A stretch of 64,000 nt of DNA from Thermicanus aegyptius DSM 12793 (GCF_000510645.1 NZ_KI783301.1:2084420-2148419), one strand, 5' to 3'. Shown: positions 27,406 to 37,165, counted from the stretch's first letter. The notes: a model not told the origin generated them from the sequence alone. Translations and numbers: made by a program.

Positions 27406-29380
27406 TTCACACGATCCATTATTTCGCCGTCCCTTCGGGGCTCTCCCTACCTGCGGGAAGTTAACCCTATCCATTTGGGTGAGCGTTGCCTTCCCTGCGG
27501 AACAAATACGAGTACGGATTTTTCAGGATGGAGAAAAGGAGGGGGAGGAATATCCCCTCCTTCTTGTTGAAGAAGGACTTCCCCGAGAAACGCTCCGGTG
27601 GGGGAAAAACCCCATTCCAATCGGCCCATTTTTCATCGCTTCCCGGCATGTGGAGGGGGGAAACGAGGGAAACGTTCTCGGCCGCCTTTACCAGACGGAG
27701 ATCCCCCTTCCTTCCGAACCGGGGCTTCTCTGGTATTATTTTCTACTCCAGGATGGGGATCGCTGTTATTATTATGGGAACAACACCCGCGGTCAGGGAG
27801 GCATCGGAGAACTAACCGCCATGGAACCCCTGCCTTATCAGATAACGCTGTATGAGCAAGGATTTAAAACCCCCTCCTGGTTTAAGCAGGGGATTGTTTA
27901 TCAGATTTTCGTCGATCGTTTTTTTAATGGGAACGAGGATGGCAGGATCCTCCATCCCAAGAGGAATGCCCTCCTCCATGCCCATTGGGAGGATGATCCC
28001 CTGTATATCCGGGATGAGCGGGGACATGTGATCCGATGGAATTTTTTCGGAGGGAATCTCCTGGGCGTTTTAAAGAAACTCCCTTACCTTAAGCAATTAG
28101 GAATTACCGCAATATACTTTAATCCCATCTTTGAATCTTCCAGCAATCATAAGTATGATACAGGGGATTATCATAAAATCGATCCCATGTATGGGGATGA
28201 GTCCCTCTTCCAAACGTTATGTCAAGCGGCGGAAAAAGAAGGGATCCGCATCATTCTGGACGGGGTCTTTAACCATACGGGAAGCGATAGCAAATATTTT
28301 AATAAAGAGGGGAATTATCCCACCTTAGGAGCATACCAATCCCCCCGGTCCCCCTACTATTCCTGGTATCGGTTTTCCCAATACCCCGATCATTACGATT
28401 CCTGGTGGGGAATTGAGAACATGCCCAGTGTAAATGAGTTGGAGCCCAGTTACCTTCATTTTATCATTGACGGCGAGGATAGTGTGCTCAGACATTGGAG
28501 CCGCGCCGGGATTAAAGGATGGCGCTTTGATGTGGCCGACGAGCTCCCGGACCTGTTCATCGAACATTTCCGTGAGGTACAAAAAGAGGTGGATCCGGAA
28601 GCCGTCCTGATTGGGGAGGTTTGGGAAGATGCCTCCAACAAAGTGAGTTACGGAAAGAGGAGAAAGTATCTTTCAGGGAGGCAGTTTGATTCCATCATGA
28701 ATTACCCCCTGCGGGAAATCATGATACATTTCATGTTGGGCAAGAAGAGTGGGGAAGATACCCATCGGGCGATCATGAGCCTCTATGAAAATTATCCCCG
28801 GGAGCATTTCTTCTCCCTCCTCAATATGCTAAGTACCCATGACACGCCAAGGATTCTTACGGTGATGAAGGAAGAGATCCCTAGCCAGTATGAGGAGGAC
28901 ATAAGGTATGAGATCGCCTCGAGACGCCTTCGCCTCCTCATTATGTGGCAGATGACCTTTCCGGGTGTTCCTCATATTTTTTACGGGGATGAGGCGGGGC
29001 TTGAAGGAAAGCAGGATCCGGACAACCGGCGCACTTACCCTTGGGGACGGGAGAATCAAGAGATGATGGAATGGTATAAGAAAATGATTCGGTTAAGGCA
29101 AAGTCTTCCCCCTCTTTTTGAAGGAGATTGGCATTCCCTCTCGTTGGGGGAGGATCTCTACGGCTATAACTGGAATTTCAAGGGGTATCCCCAGTCTCTC
29201 CTTGTAGTTCTCAACCGAAGTCTTTCCCAAGAAGAGCAGATTTCTATCCTTCCTTCTCATCCCCGTCCGCTTATGGTCATCAACTTGCTTACGGGAGAGA
29301 GATTTACGTTAGAGGAAGGGGATCTGACCCTCACCCTTTCTCCCTTAGAAGGGAAGCTCCTTTTATTCCAATGGAAATAA
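27377..29380 (+). CDS. GH13 neopullulanase / cyclomaltodextrinase-type alpha-glucan hydrolase
   Basis: A 667-aa alpha-amylase family enzyme. An N-terminal CBM34-like beta domain (residues about 30-160) precedes the barrel, which has YQIFVDRFFNGNEDG, FGGNLLGVLKKLPYLKQLG, Asp nucleophile in GWRFDVADELPD, acid/base Glu in LIGEVWED and Asp in STHDTPRIL. It would debranch or degrade limit dextrins left by GlgP, taking the place usually filled by GlgX or pullulanase. The TTG start at 27377 lies inside glgP with GGAGAG eight bases upstream, which supports it over later codons. It probably acts in the cytosol (no signal peptide). Confidence 0.92.
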   Translation: MINQHEVIHDSHDPLFRRPFGALPTCGKLTLSIWVSVAFPAEQIRVRIFQDGEKEGEEYPLLLVEEGLPRETLRWGKNPIPIGPFFIASRHVEGGNEGNVLGRLYQTEIPLPSEPGLLWYYFLLQDGDRCYYYGNNTRGQGGIGELTAMEPLPYQITLYEQGFKTPSWFKQGIVYQIFVDRFFNGNEDGRILHPKRNALLHAHWEDDPLYIRDERGHVIRWNFFGGNLLGVLKKLPYLKQLGITAIYFNPIFESSSNHKYDTGDYHKIDPMYGDESLFQTLCQAAEKEGIRIILDGVFNHTGSDSKYFNKEGNYPTLGAYQSPRSPYYSWYRFSQYPDHYDSWWGIENMPSVNELEPSYLHFIIDGEDSVLRHWSRAGIKGWRFDVADELPDLFIEHFREVQKEVDPEAVLIGEVWEDASNKVSYGKRRKYLSGRQFDSIMNYPLREIMIHFMLGKKSGEDTHRAIMSLYENYPREHFFSLLNMLSTHDTPRILTVMKEEIPSQYEEDIRYEIASRRLRLLIMWQMTFPGVPHIFYGDEAGLEGKQDPDNRRTYPWGRENQEMMEWYKKMIRLRQSLPPLFEGDWHSLSLGEDLYGYNWNFKGYPQSLLVVLNRSLSQEEQISILPSHPRPLMVINLLTGERFTLEEGDLTLTLSPLEGKLLLFQWK

Positions 29381-29431
29381 TTGAATGTCCACAATCTACC
29401 TTTGGTGAGGAACAATAGCACTTCCGAATGA

Positions 29432-30631
29432 TCAAGATTCGGCATATTTTCTCTTTTCAACAAAGTAGAGATATCCGTTCAAAAGTAAAGCCGAAATTTG
29501 TGCCGCGGATATAAAGAGGATAATTCCCACCCAATGAAATAGGCTGAACAGGATCCCTCCCGTGGAGCCCATCAAACCGGATCCCACATAATAGAAAAGA
29601 AGGTAAAGAGAGGAGGCTTGGGCTTTATCGACGACGGCTATTTTACCCACCCAGCCGCTGGCCACCGCGTGGCCGGCAAAGAATCCAAAGGTAAAGAGGG
29701 CTAACCCGAAGAGAATCACCCAAAGTACCGGCAGGAGGGTAAGCAATGCCCCCACCAACATCAAGAGAAGGCTTAAGGCTAGCGTTATCCCCCTTCCATG
29801 ACGATCGGCCAGCCTTCCCATCCAGACGGCGCTAAATGTACCGACCAAGTAAACGATGAAGATCCATCCCATCGCCGTTTGGCTTAAGTTGTAGGGCGGC
29901 TTCATCAAGAGAAAACCGATATAGTTATACAAGGTGACGAAACTCCCCATGAGAAAAAAGGAAATGATAAACAGGCTGAGCAGGGTTGGAGTGCGCAGAT
30001 GATGAAGGAAAGAAAAACCCATCTGCCGCAAGGACATGGGATGGGGTTTAAAATGAAGCGAATTGGGCAGTCCATAGAGAAAATAGAGACTGCACAAGAT
30101 GCTTATCATGCCTATCGTTACAACCGCTGCTTGCCAGGAAAAATAGTCGGTCACCATCCCCGTAATGATGCGCCCCGACATCCCTCCGATGGAGGTGCCA
30201 CTTACATAAAGACCCATGGCCGCGCCCAAGCTGTAAGGATGGAACTCCTCCCCCACATACGCCATCGCAATGGCGGGAAGGCCTGCCAATACAATCCCTT
30301 GCAACACCCGAAGAACCAAAAGAGAGGTGAAGTTCGGGGTAAAAGCGCTAAGAAGCGCAACCAGTGAGGAGGCGAAGAGGGCAAAGGCCATGACCGGTTT
30401 TCTGCCCACCCGTTCGGAAAGGGGGGCGATCCCTAACATAGCGAAGGCCAAAGCCGTGGTGGAGAGGGATAAACTTAGACTGGCCACCGCCGGTGAAACA
30501 TGAAACCGTTCGGCAAAGACGGGAAGAAGGGGCTGCGTGTAGTACAAGGTGGAGAAGGTGACAAACCCTCCGGCAAAAAGGGCGGTGCTCGCTTTCCAAA
30601 AATCGGGGGTTCCTTTTTCAATATAGGACAT
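29432..30631 (-). CDS. MFS transporter, YnfM-like
   Basis: A 399-aa major facilitator with 12 predicted helices. Motif A appears as PLSERVGRKPVM between helices 2 and 3 and again as GRLADRHGRG between helices 8 and 9. The opening FVTFSTLYYTQPLLPVFAERF is typical of the YnfM/AraJ-like efflux group (drug or metabolite export). It stands alone, transcribed leftward into the end of the glycogen operon; the roughly 50-base gap shows no clear terminator. Substrate unknown. Confidence 0.88.
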   Translation of the reverse strand: MSYIEKGTPDFWKASTALFAGGFVTFSTLYYTQPLLPVFAERFHVSPAVASLSLSLSTTALAFAMLGIAPLSERVGRKPVMAFALFASSLVALLSAFTPNFTSLLVLRVLQGIVLAGLPAIAMAYVGEEFHPYSLGAAMGLYVSGTSIGGMSGRIITGMVTDYFSWQAAVVTIGMISILCSLYFLYGLPNSLHFKPHPMSLRQMGFSFLHHLRTPTLLSLFIISFFLMGSFVTLYNYIGFLLMKPPYNLSQTAMGWIFIVYLVGTFSAVWMGRLADRHGRGITLALSLLLMLVGALLTLLPVLWVILFGLALFTFGFFAGHAVASGWVGKIAVVDKAQASSLYLLFYYVGSGLMGSTGGILFSLFHWVGIILFISAAQISALLLNGYLYFVEKRKYAES

Positions 30632-30868
30632 CGATCTCTCTCCTTAAATACACCTATCTTTTTCTACTTTTTTCTATCATGATACCACTTCTCCCTTGGG
30701 TAAGAAACCTTCTTGCATCAAAAAGAAAGGAAAAAGAGTCCTTTCAAACCGAACCGAAAACTTCATGGTCCATTAAGATAAAACCCGGCATAAAAGGGAG
30801 GTTCAAAAAAATATCCCTTCCTAAGAAATTCCTCCGCATTGCCAAATTCTTATTGTTCTCCGTAAATG

Positions 30869-30882
30869 AGTGAGTACTCACT
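30869..30882. promoter_or_regulatory. TetR operator, upstream copy
   Basis: AGTGAGTACTCACT, a perfect 14-base palindrome overlapping the -35 box of the exporter promoter. The core GAGTACTC recurs at 30928-30935. TGAGTxxACTCA-like operators are common for TetR drug-exporter repressors, and a tetR gene lies in this operon. Confidence 0.75.
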
Positions 30883-30910
30883 TTACTCATTGATTCGATG
30901 AAAGTATAAT
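30882..30910 (+). promoter_or_regulatory. Promoter of the ABC-2 exporter operon
   Basis: TTTACT, 17-base spacer, perfect TATAAT. Operator palindromes flank it on both sides, so repressor would block both polymerase binding and escape. Confidence 0.7.
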
Positions 30911-30927
30911 GGAGTTAAAGAGTGGAA

Positions 30928-30935
30928 GAGTACTC
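30928..30935. promoter_or_regulatory. TetR operator, downstream copy
   Basis: GAGTACTC core with the right arm CAC conserved, just after the expected transcription start of the exporter operon. Confidence 0.6.
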
Positions 30936-30961
30936 ACATGCTGACAAAGGAGGATGGACCG

Positions 30962-31687
30962 ATGAGTGAGGCGGCGATTACCGTGGAAGAGGTGACGCGA
31001 CAGTTCGGAAAGAAGAAGATCCTTCAGGATATTACCCTGTCCGTAAATCATGGGGAAATCTTCGGGTTCTTGGGCCCTTCCGGTGCAGGAAAAACATCCT
31101 TGGTGAAGCTGATTGCCGGGATCGACATCCCTACCCGGGGGGAAGTTCTGGTTTTGGGCAAAAAAATGCCTTCCCTGGAGATGATGAAACGAATCGGGTA
31201 CATGGCCCAGTCCGATGCCCTGTATGGAGAACTAACCGCATTCGAAAACCTTGATTTTTTCGCCTCTCTGTATCGATTAAAGGGGAGCAGAAAGAAAAAG
31301 CGCATTCATGAGGTGATGGAGATCGTAAACTTAGAGGACCATATGAAGAAATTGGTGTCCGCCTACTCCGGCGGAATGAAACGACGCCTCTCCCTGGCCA
31401 TCGCCCTTCTTCACTCTCCGGAGATTTTACTCCTGGATGAACCAACCGTTGGAATCGATCCGATCCTGAGGCAATCGATCTGGGAGGAACTAAAACGGTT
31501 GAGCCAGGAAGGGACCACCATATTCATGACTACCCACGTCATGGATGAAGCGGAGAAATGCACCCGTCTAGGGATGATCCGGGATGGACGCTTGATTGCG
31601 ACCGGTTCGCCCAAAGAACTAAAAGAAGAGACGGAAAGTAAAAGCCTGGAAGAGGCCTTTCTCCAATACGGAGGTGCTCTGAGATGA
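30962..31687 (+). CDS. ABC-2 type exporter ATP-binding protein
   Basis: A 241-aa ATPase of the drug-exporter (DrrA/YfiL-like) class: Walker A GPSGAGKTS, Q-loop MAQSDALYGELTAFENL, signature AYSGGMKRR, Walker B ILLLDEPTVGIDP and switch His MTTHVMDEA. The ATG at 30962 follows AAAGGAGGATGGACCG. It overlaps the permease start by four bases (ATGA), a typical coupled pair. Confidence 0.92.
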   Translation: MSEAAITVEEVTRQFGKKKILQDITLSVNHGEIFGFLGPSGAGKTSLVKLIAGIDIPTRGEVLVLGKKMPSLEMMKRIGYMAQSDALYGELTAFENLDFFASLYRLKGSRKKKRIHEVMEIVNLEDHMKKLVSAYSGGMKRRLSLAIALLHSPEILLLDEPTVGIDPILRQSIWEELKRLSQEGTTIFMTTHVMDEAEKCTRLGMIRDGRLIATGSPKELKEETESKSLEEAFLQYGGALR

Positions 31688-32757
31688 GAATCTACGCCAT
31701 TGTCGTGCGCATACTACGTCAATTTTGGCATGATAAACGTTCCCTCGCCCTGATGTTTCTCGCTCCTATGTTGATCCTATGGATGCTCTATCTCGTCTTT
31801 AATGGAGATACCTATGTCCCTAAAATCGGCGTGGTGGATCTTCCGGATCAAATCTTGGATCCATTCGTAAAAGAAGAAGCCAACATCACCTCATACACCT
31901 TCGATGAAGGAGAAAAAGCCCTTGAGAACCAAAAGATCGATGCCCTCTTTTTCATGGAAGGGAGCACCCTTCATGTAAAATTGGAGGGGAGTAACCCCTC
32001 GAAAAATCAGGCCGTTCTTCTCCTCGTGCAAAAAGGGATGGAGGATCTAAAAACGACACTTGCTGAGAAACTGCCAAAAGGGAACCCGCTATCCTCTCAG
32101 CCGTCTTTAAACTTAACTCCTCCCGTCATCTCCTACCTTTATGGTTCCGAGGACATGAAATCGTTCGATAATTTTGGCCCTGTCCTTCTCGGGTTTTTCT
32201 CTTTCTTCTTCGTCTTCCTGCTTTCCGGTATCGCATTCTTGAAGGAGAGAACCAGCGGAACGTTGGAACGTCTTCTCGCCACCCCCATAAAACGCTGGGA
32301 GATCGTGGTGGGCTACGTGCTTGGGTTCGGGATCTTTACCACCCTGCAGGCAACCTTAATCACCTGGTTTGCGGTGATTGTTTTAAAGATGATGATGGTG
32401 GGCTCTTTCTGGTATCTGCTGTTAACCGTCCTTCTCCTGGCCATGACCGCCCTCACGCTGGGGACCTTTCTTTCCGCTTTCGCCAATACGGAGTTTCAAA
32501 TGATTCAGTTTATCCCCCTTGTCATCGTGCCGCAGGTCTTCTTTTCCGGTTTATTTGATCTGGATAATATGGTGGAATGGATGCGGAAATTAAGTGTGGT
32601 CATGCCTCTCACCTATGGAGCGGATGCTCTCCGGGACGTGATGATCCGGGGAAAGGGTTGGGAGGCCATCTCCGTCGATCTCCTGATCCTCTTTACCCTT
32701 TCCCTCTTCTTCATCCTGGCCAACATCTTCGCATTGAGAAAACACAGAAAGATTTAG
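31684..32757 (+). CDS. ABC-2 type exporter permease
   Basis: A 357-aa membrane protein. One N-terminal helix (LALMFLAPMLILWMLYLVF), an extracellular loop of about 125 residues, then five C-terminal helices including LLGFFSFFFVFLLSGIAF with the ABC-2 motif KERTSGTLERLLATPIKRWE. This is the layout of the YhgE/YfiM/DrrB-like group. With the ATPase it would export a hydrophobic toxic compound; the TetR regulator and operators support that use. Confidence 0.9.
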   Translation: MRIYAIVVRILRQFWHDKRSLALMFLAPMLILWMLYLVFNGDTYVPKIGVVDLPDQILDPFVKEEANITSYTFDEGEKALENQKIDALFFMEGSTLHVKLEGSNPSKNQAVLLLVQKGMEDLKTTLAEKLPKGNPLSSQPSLNLTPPVISYLYGSEDMKSFDNFGPVLLGFFSFFFVFLLSGIAFLKERTSGTLERLLATPIKRWEIVVGYVLGFGIFTTLQATLITWFAVIVLKMMMVGSFWYLLLTVLLLAMTALTLGTFLSAFANTEFQMIQFIPLVIVPQVFFSGLFDLDNMVEWMRKLSVVMPLTYGADALRDVMIRGKGWEAISVDLLILFTLSLFFILANIFALRKHRKI

Positions 32758-32906
32758 GGTTATGCGCATGAATAAAAAAAGGAAAGGAGAGAAGGGCGTT
32801 TTTCTCCTCCCATCCGAACACCTCCTATGACCGTAAGCCGTTCAGGAGCAAATGAACGAGATTCCGGAACCGAACCGGATGGGAGGGAGATTCACGCCTG
32901 CCTGGG

Positions 32907-33575
32907 ATGAAAGAGGAAATTGCTGATTGGCTAAACATGATGGATCAAGAATACCAAAAAGAAGAGAAGATGACGGAAAAACAGCTCAAAATTCTCCATG
33001 CGGCGATCGAGATCTTCTCGGAGAAAGGGTACGCCTCTACCTCTACCAGCGAAATTGCAAAGAAAGCCGGTGTGGCGGAGGGTACGATCTTTCGGCATTA
33101 TAAGACGAAGGCGGATCTACTCAATGCGATCGTTATTCCTACATTGGTGAAATTGTTGACTCCGTTTGTTTTGCTTGGAGTAAGGAAGATCTTCCAGGAT
33201 CCCTACGAACGTTTCGAGGATTTTATCAAGGCTTTTATTACCGACCGTATAAAGTTTGCCAAAAAAAATGAAAAACTCCTCCGCATTTTAATTCAAGAGC
33301 TTCCTTTTCAATCGGAATTAAAAAAAGCGATCAAAGAGAATGTCGGAAAAGAAGTGATCAATTTGTTGGGAAAAATGATCGATCATTTTAAAAAAGAAGG
33401 CCAGATTCGCGATCTTCCTACTTATGCCATCATCCGCCACAATGCTTCGGTGGGCATCGGATATATACTTACGCATCTCTATATTATTCCAGAAAACGAG
33501 TGGGATGAGGAGAAGGAAACGGAAATCGTCATCGATCTCCTCATGCACGGATTGGCACCCAGGAAGGAAGAATAG
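32907..33575 (+). CDS. TetR-family repressor of the ABC-2 exporter
   Basis: Regulator of up to 222 aa with the TetR DNA-binding domain LKILHAAIEIFSEKGYASTS, then EIAKKAGVAEGTIFRHYKTK, and a helical effector-binding half. It is the third gene after the exporter pair and probably binds the GTGAGTACTCAC palindromes at 30869 and 30928, repressing the whole operon including itself (inference). The start is uncertain: ATG at 32907 and 32937 have no good ribosome site, and ATG at 32970 follows AAGAAGAGAAG. Confidence 0.9.
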   Translation: MKEEIADWLNMMDQEYQKEEKMTEKQLKILHAAIEIFSEKGYASTSTSEIAKKAGVAEGTIFRHYKTKADLLNAIVIPTLVKLLTPFVLLGVRKIFQDPYERFEDFIKAFITDRIKFAKKNEKLLRILIQELPFQSELKKAIKENVGKEVINLLGKMIDHFKKEGQIRDLPTYAIIRHNASVGIGYILTHLYIIPENEWDEEKETEIVIDLLMHGLAPRKEE

Positions 33576-33764
33576 CTTATCGCCCATCATCTCTTTGACC
33601 GGGACGCCCATTCCTCTACGATCTGCCTATGATTTGCCGCATCGGGGAGGGGACACCCCCCTCCTTCACCAAAAATGTGAAGATACCCTCTTAGGAATGA
33701 ACCCCGACCACCTTTTCTTTTCTCTAAGATAGGCTGGAATTTTGGCCCTCCGGAAATGGAAAAA

Positions 33765-35507
33765 TCACTCGATCCACAATCTGCGGAAATCCACCAACCC
33801 GAAAGACTCAAAACAGATATCCTGGAACAGGGGATGGAAAGTCCAGCTTTTCATGGGATGGTGCAGGAACAGGATGAGGTGATTCTCCCGCATATAATTT
33901 TCCACCTTGTCCATCCATAATTCCCGCCTCTTGCGGTCGGTTTCCCGCTTCATTTCCTCCAGCCATTCCCCAATGCGGGCCAAATGCTCCGGAGCCAGAA
34001 ATCTACGAAATAATAAGGCATTATTATAAAACGCGGTCAAGAAAGAGAGATGGAGATCGGTGGAAGCTACTTCTCCCAACGTGGCCAGATCGGCTTCCCG
34101 GTCCAGATCCGACGCGTAGAGTTGATCCATCGTAAAAGGGATGAGCCGCATATGAATCCCTTCCGACTTCGCTTCGGACCGGATCCACTCCGCTTCTTCC
34201 TTCGCATTGGGGTGATTTAAGAAGTACAGGGTGAGGGTTTCCCCTTGATAGCCGGAGGCCGAAAGCAAAGGTTTTACATACTTCCGGTCTTTGACCGGCG
34301 GTTTCGATTTCCAGGGAAAGAAGCTTGAGGCCTCCACCAGATCCTTTCTCCCCAGATCCTTCCACATCTTCTTCATATCGATGAGATGAAAGAGCGCCTC
34401 GCGGAACAGCCGGTTTCGGACAATGGTGGGCCTGTTAAAGTTAAAGGCAAGAAAGCGGAATCCGTTTTCCACATGTTTTTTTTGTATCGGTTCGCTCTCT
34501 GCCGGAGACAGGTTCCGTTTTTTCCCCTCTGCCTGATACGTAACCCCCCTGACGGTTTCTTCCGGGACACGCCAGATTTCGATTTCATCCAGATAAGGCC
34601 TCCCCAAAAAATAATAATCAAAGGCCTCCAGAACCAGTTTCTGATCATCCCATTCCTTTAACTTGTATGGCCCCGTGCCGATCCAATGATGCGGGTCAAA
34701 AGGAGAATCTGCAGGCAAGATGGCGAGGTTGATCGAGCTTACGACGCGAAGAAAGAAAGGATTCGGCTCACGAAGATGAAAGCGGACGATAAACGGTGAA
34801 GGGCATTCGATATGGGAGAGATCCTGGACGAACCAATGGTACGGGGAAAAAGCGGTCTTAAACCTCTCAAACGTAAATTTCACATCTTCGCTCGTCAAGG
34901 TGCGGTGATGATGGAATAAAACCCCCTTTCTCAGATAAAAGGTCCAGACCCTGTACGTATCATCCGCTTTCCAGTGGTGGGCGATATGTGGAACAACGGC
35001 ATCTTCCTCCGGTTTGTACATCACCAGAGAATCGCCCAACTGGTGAATGATATGGCTCTCAAAAGTGACGGAGCAGTACAGCGGGTCAAGGGTGGTAATC
35101 TCCCTCGAAATCATGGTCCTCAAGACATCCTTTGTTTCACTGGGGGAATGGAACCCAAAGAGTAATTGGAGATCTTTCGAAGCCTTGGCCACCCACAATT
35201 TAGGAATCGGAAGTTGCAACAAATGCATAATATTTTCCAATTGATCGTCCTGAATAGATCGATGAACCTCCCGTTCCACTTCCTGTTGAAAAGAATTTTT
35301 GAATATCGCCACCGACGGGTTTCCCCTGCCTGATCCGGGCCGGTAGATCAACTGTCCTTCCTCTTCAAATTTTTTGAGCTTTCTCTTCACGTTTTTTGCC
35401 GTACAATGCCATACATTTTCAAGCTCACTTATTTTAAATGTGGCGGTTAGGCGCCGTTCTCTCGGATAGAGAAAAGCTCGCAGTTGAAAATAAGAGAGGT
35501 CTTTCAT
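33765..35507 (-). CDS. SgrR-family transcriptional regulator
   Basis: A 580-aa protein with an N-terminal SgrR winged-helix domain (residues about 1-110: FKISELENVWHCTAKNVKRKL) fused to an extracytoplasmic-type family 5 solute-binding domain (about 150-560: SREITTLDPLY, then VWTFYLRKGVLFHHHRTLTSEDVKFTFERF). There is no signal peptide, so it senses a solute inside the cell. In E. coli SgrR controls the sugar-phosphate stress response and sits beside the efflux gene setA. Here it is divergent from an MFS gene. ATG 35507 follows TAGGAGGGATTCC. Confidence 0.9.
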   Translation of the reverse strand: MKDLSYFQLRAFLYPRERRLTATFKISELENVWHCTAKNVKRKLKKFEEEGQLIYRPGSGRGNPSVAIFKNSFQQEVEREVHRSIQDDQLENIMHLLQLPIPKLWVAKASKDLQLLFGFHSPSETKDVLRTMISREITTLDPLYCSVTFESHIIHQLGDSLVMYKPEEDAVVPHIAHHWKADDTYRVWTFYLRKGVLFHHHRTLTSEDVKFTFERFKTAFSPYHWFVQDLSHIECPSPFIVRFHLREPNPFFLRVVSSINLAILPADSPFDPHHWIGTGPYKLKEWDDQKLVLEAFDYYFLGRPYLDEIEIWRVPEETVRGVTYQAEGKKRNLSPAESEPIQKKHVENGFRFLAFNFNRPTIVRNRLFREALFHLIDMKKMWKDLGRKDLVEASSFFPWKSKPPVKDRKYVKPLLSASGYQGETLTLYFLNHPNAKEEAEWIRSEAKSEGIHMRLIPFTMDQLYASDLDREADLATLGEVASTDLHLSFLTAFYNNALLFRRFLAPEHLARIGEWLEEMKRETDRKRRELWMDKVENYMRENHLILFLHHPMKSWTFHPLFQDICFESFGLVDFRRLWIE

Positions 35508-35602
35508 GGAATCCCTCCTAAAAGGGGACATGATTCTTTTCATTATACCCTTTTTATCCCCTTTTTTCTATTGTAAAAATAGATGGAGGAGGAATTCACC
35601 CC

Positions 35603-36874
35603 ATGTTTAGAGAACTGCACCCCAATATTCGCATTCGTATCATCATTTCGTTTTTAAGCCGCGTGGTGGGCTCCATGATCTTCCCTTTTATGGCCATCTA
35701 TTTTACCCGGGAGATGAACGCCGGTCTTGCGGGAATATTACTGATGGCGAACGTCTTAATTCAATTTGCGGCCAGTTTGTATGGGGGGTATCTGGCCGAT
35801 ACCCTGGGGCGGAAACGCATGATGGTGCTGGGGGAATGGATGAAAATTTTCGGCTTTTTAGGAATGGTCGCAGCCAACTCTCCGTGGTGGATATCCCCTT
35901 GGACCACCTTCTTCATGTTGGCGATCGTCGGAGTCTCCTCCGGTTTGGAGAACCCGGCCGCCGAAGCGATGCTGATTGATGTCAGCACGAAAGAGACGCG
36001 GGCTTTCATGTATTCGATCAACTATTGGGCGGTCAACTTATCCATCATGCTCGGATTAATGATCGGCGGATGGTTGTTTAAAAGCCATTTCTTTGAATTG
36101 CTTCTGGCTTTGTTCCTCATCTCCCTGATCACCTTGTGGATGACGATCGCCCTGATTCAGGAAACCTATACCCCCGATCCCGCCGCTTCCCGTTCAAAAC
36201 CGTTGGGCGTGATACCGCTCCTCCAAAGTTATAAAACGGTGATCGGTGATTTGCCTTTTGTCTGGTTTACGTTGGGAGGCATCGCCGTATTGTCGATTGA
36301 GTTCCAACGAAACAATTTTATTTCGGTAAGGCTTGCCCAGGAATTTATCCCCAGGACCATTGGCTTATGGGGCAATCTTCAATTTGAGGTGGACGGGGTT
36401 AAGCTATTAAGCCTGTTAACCGTGGAAAACACGATCATGATCGTTCTGTTCACCGCCGTAGTGGCCAAATGGATCCGCAACAAAAAGGAGCAGCCGATCA
36501 TGTATCTTGGCTATTTGTTATTTGGAGCGGGGTATGCCTTTTTGGCCTTTTCCAATCATGTGCTCGGCTTGTTTATTGCCGTATTCGTCTTATCTGTGGG
36601 AGAACTCCTTTATGTGCCGACCCGGCAGTCCATCCTGGCGGAGATTGTGGACGATTCCCGCCGTGGAGCCTATATGGCCTTTAACGGTTTTGTCTACCAA
36701 ATCGGCAAGATCATAGGAGCCCTGGGGATTATTCTCGGTGAGGCGATCGGTGGATATGGGATGGGCTTGCTCTATCTCTGTTTCGCCATCTTAGGGATCC
36801 TCTTTTCCCGATGGGGGATCCGGCAGCGGGTAAAAAAGGAAGCGATCAATGCACCGGCAAAATCTGAAATATAA
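35603..36874 (+). CDS. MFS efflux transporter adjacent to SgrR
   Basis: A 423-aa, 12-helix major facilitator. Motif A is GGYLADTLGRKRMMVLGEW. The helix 4-5 loop has SSGLENPAAEAMLIDVSTKETRAFMYS in part (N-P-A-A-E-A), as in the YqjV/MdtH-like group. Divergent pairing with an SgrR-type sensor suggests that SgrR controls it and that it exports a sugar-like or peptide-like compound; this is inference from gene order. The leader begins with GGAGGAGG before the ATG. Confidence 0.88.
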   Translation: MFRELHPNIRIRIIISFLSRVVGSMIFPFMAIYFTREMNAGLAGILLMANVLIQFAASLYGGYLADTLGRKRMMVLGEWMKIFGFLGMVAANSPWWISPWTTFFMLAIVGVSSGLENPAAEAMLIDVSTKETRAFMYSINYWAVNLSIMLGLMIGGWLFKSHFFELLLALFLISLITLWMTIALIQETYTPDPAASRSKPLGVIPLLQSYKTVIGDLPFVWFTLGGIAVLSIEFQRNNFISVRLAQEFIPRTIGLWGNLQFEVDGVKLLSLLTVENTIMIVLFTAVVAKWIRNKKEQPIMYLGYLLFGAGYAFLAFSNHVLGLFIAVFVLSVGELLYVPTRQSILAEIVDDSRRGAYMAFNGFVYQIGKIIGALGIILGEAIGGYGMGLLYLCFAILGILFSRWGIRQRVKKEAINAPAKSEI

Positions 36875-37082
36875 AATCTTTTGTCACCCGCCTCTTACTG
36901 AAAGAAAAAACCCTCGTTAATTCCAGGAAATCCTGGGAATCATCAATTAGGTTCTGGGACGCCGGCTTTTAAGGGGAGCATTCGTTATTGGTGATATGGT
37001 TGAGATAAATACCCAAATGGTTAACGTTAAAGCCAAGTGCTCATCTCGTAAATATGGAAATCAAAATTTGCGCAAATTATAT

Positions 37083-37110
37083 TGACAATTTCATTTCATG
37101 CAAATATTAT
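37083..37110 (+). promoter_or_regulatory. Promoter of the M28 peptidase gene
   Basis: Consensus TTGACA, 16-base spacer, TATTAT. The start site would fall near 37117, about ten bases before a hairpin. Confidence 0.6.
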
Positions 37111-37127
37111 TATCTTTGAACTAAATT

Positions 37128-37165
37128 GGGGCTCACAATCACCTACATGTTGAGCCCCCCTTTAT
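37128..37165 (+). terminator. Leader hairpin before the M28 peptidase gene
   Basis: GGGGCTCA pairs with TGAGCCCC around a 15-base loop, followed by CCTTTATTT. Placed between the promoter and the ribosome binding site, it could attenuate transcription or protect the 5' end. Confidence 0.55.

Larger units (their letters stand above)
30632..30937. other. Divergent intergenic region with TetR-type operators
   Basis: No gene is supported in these 306 bases. The right end contains the promoter and palindromes listed separately; the left two thirds is A-rich with no recognisable signal. Confidence 0.5.
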
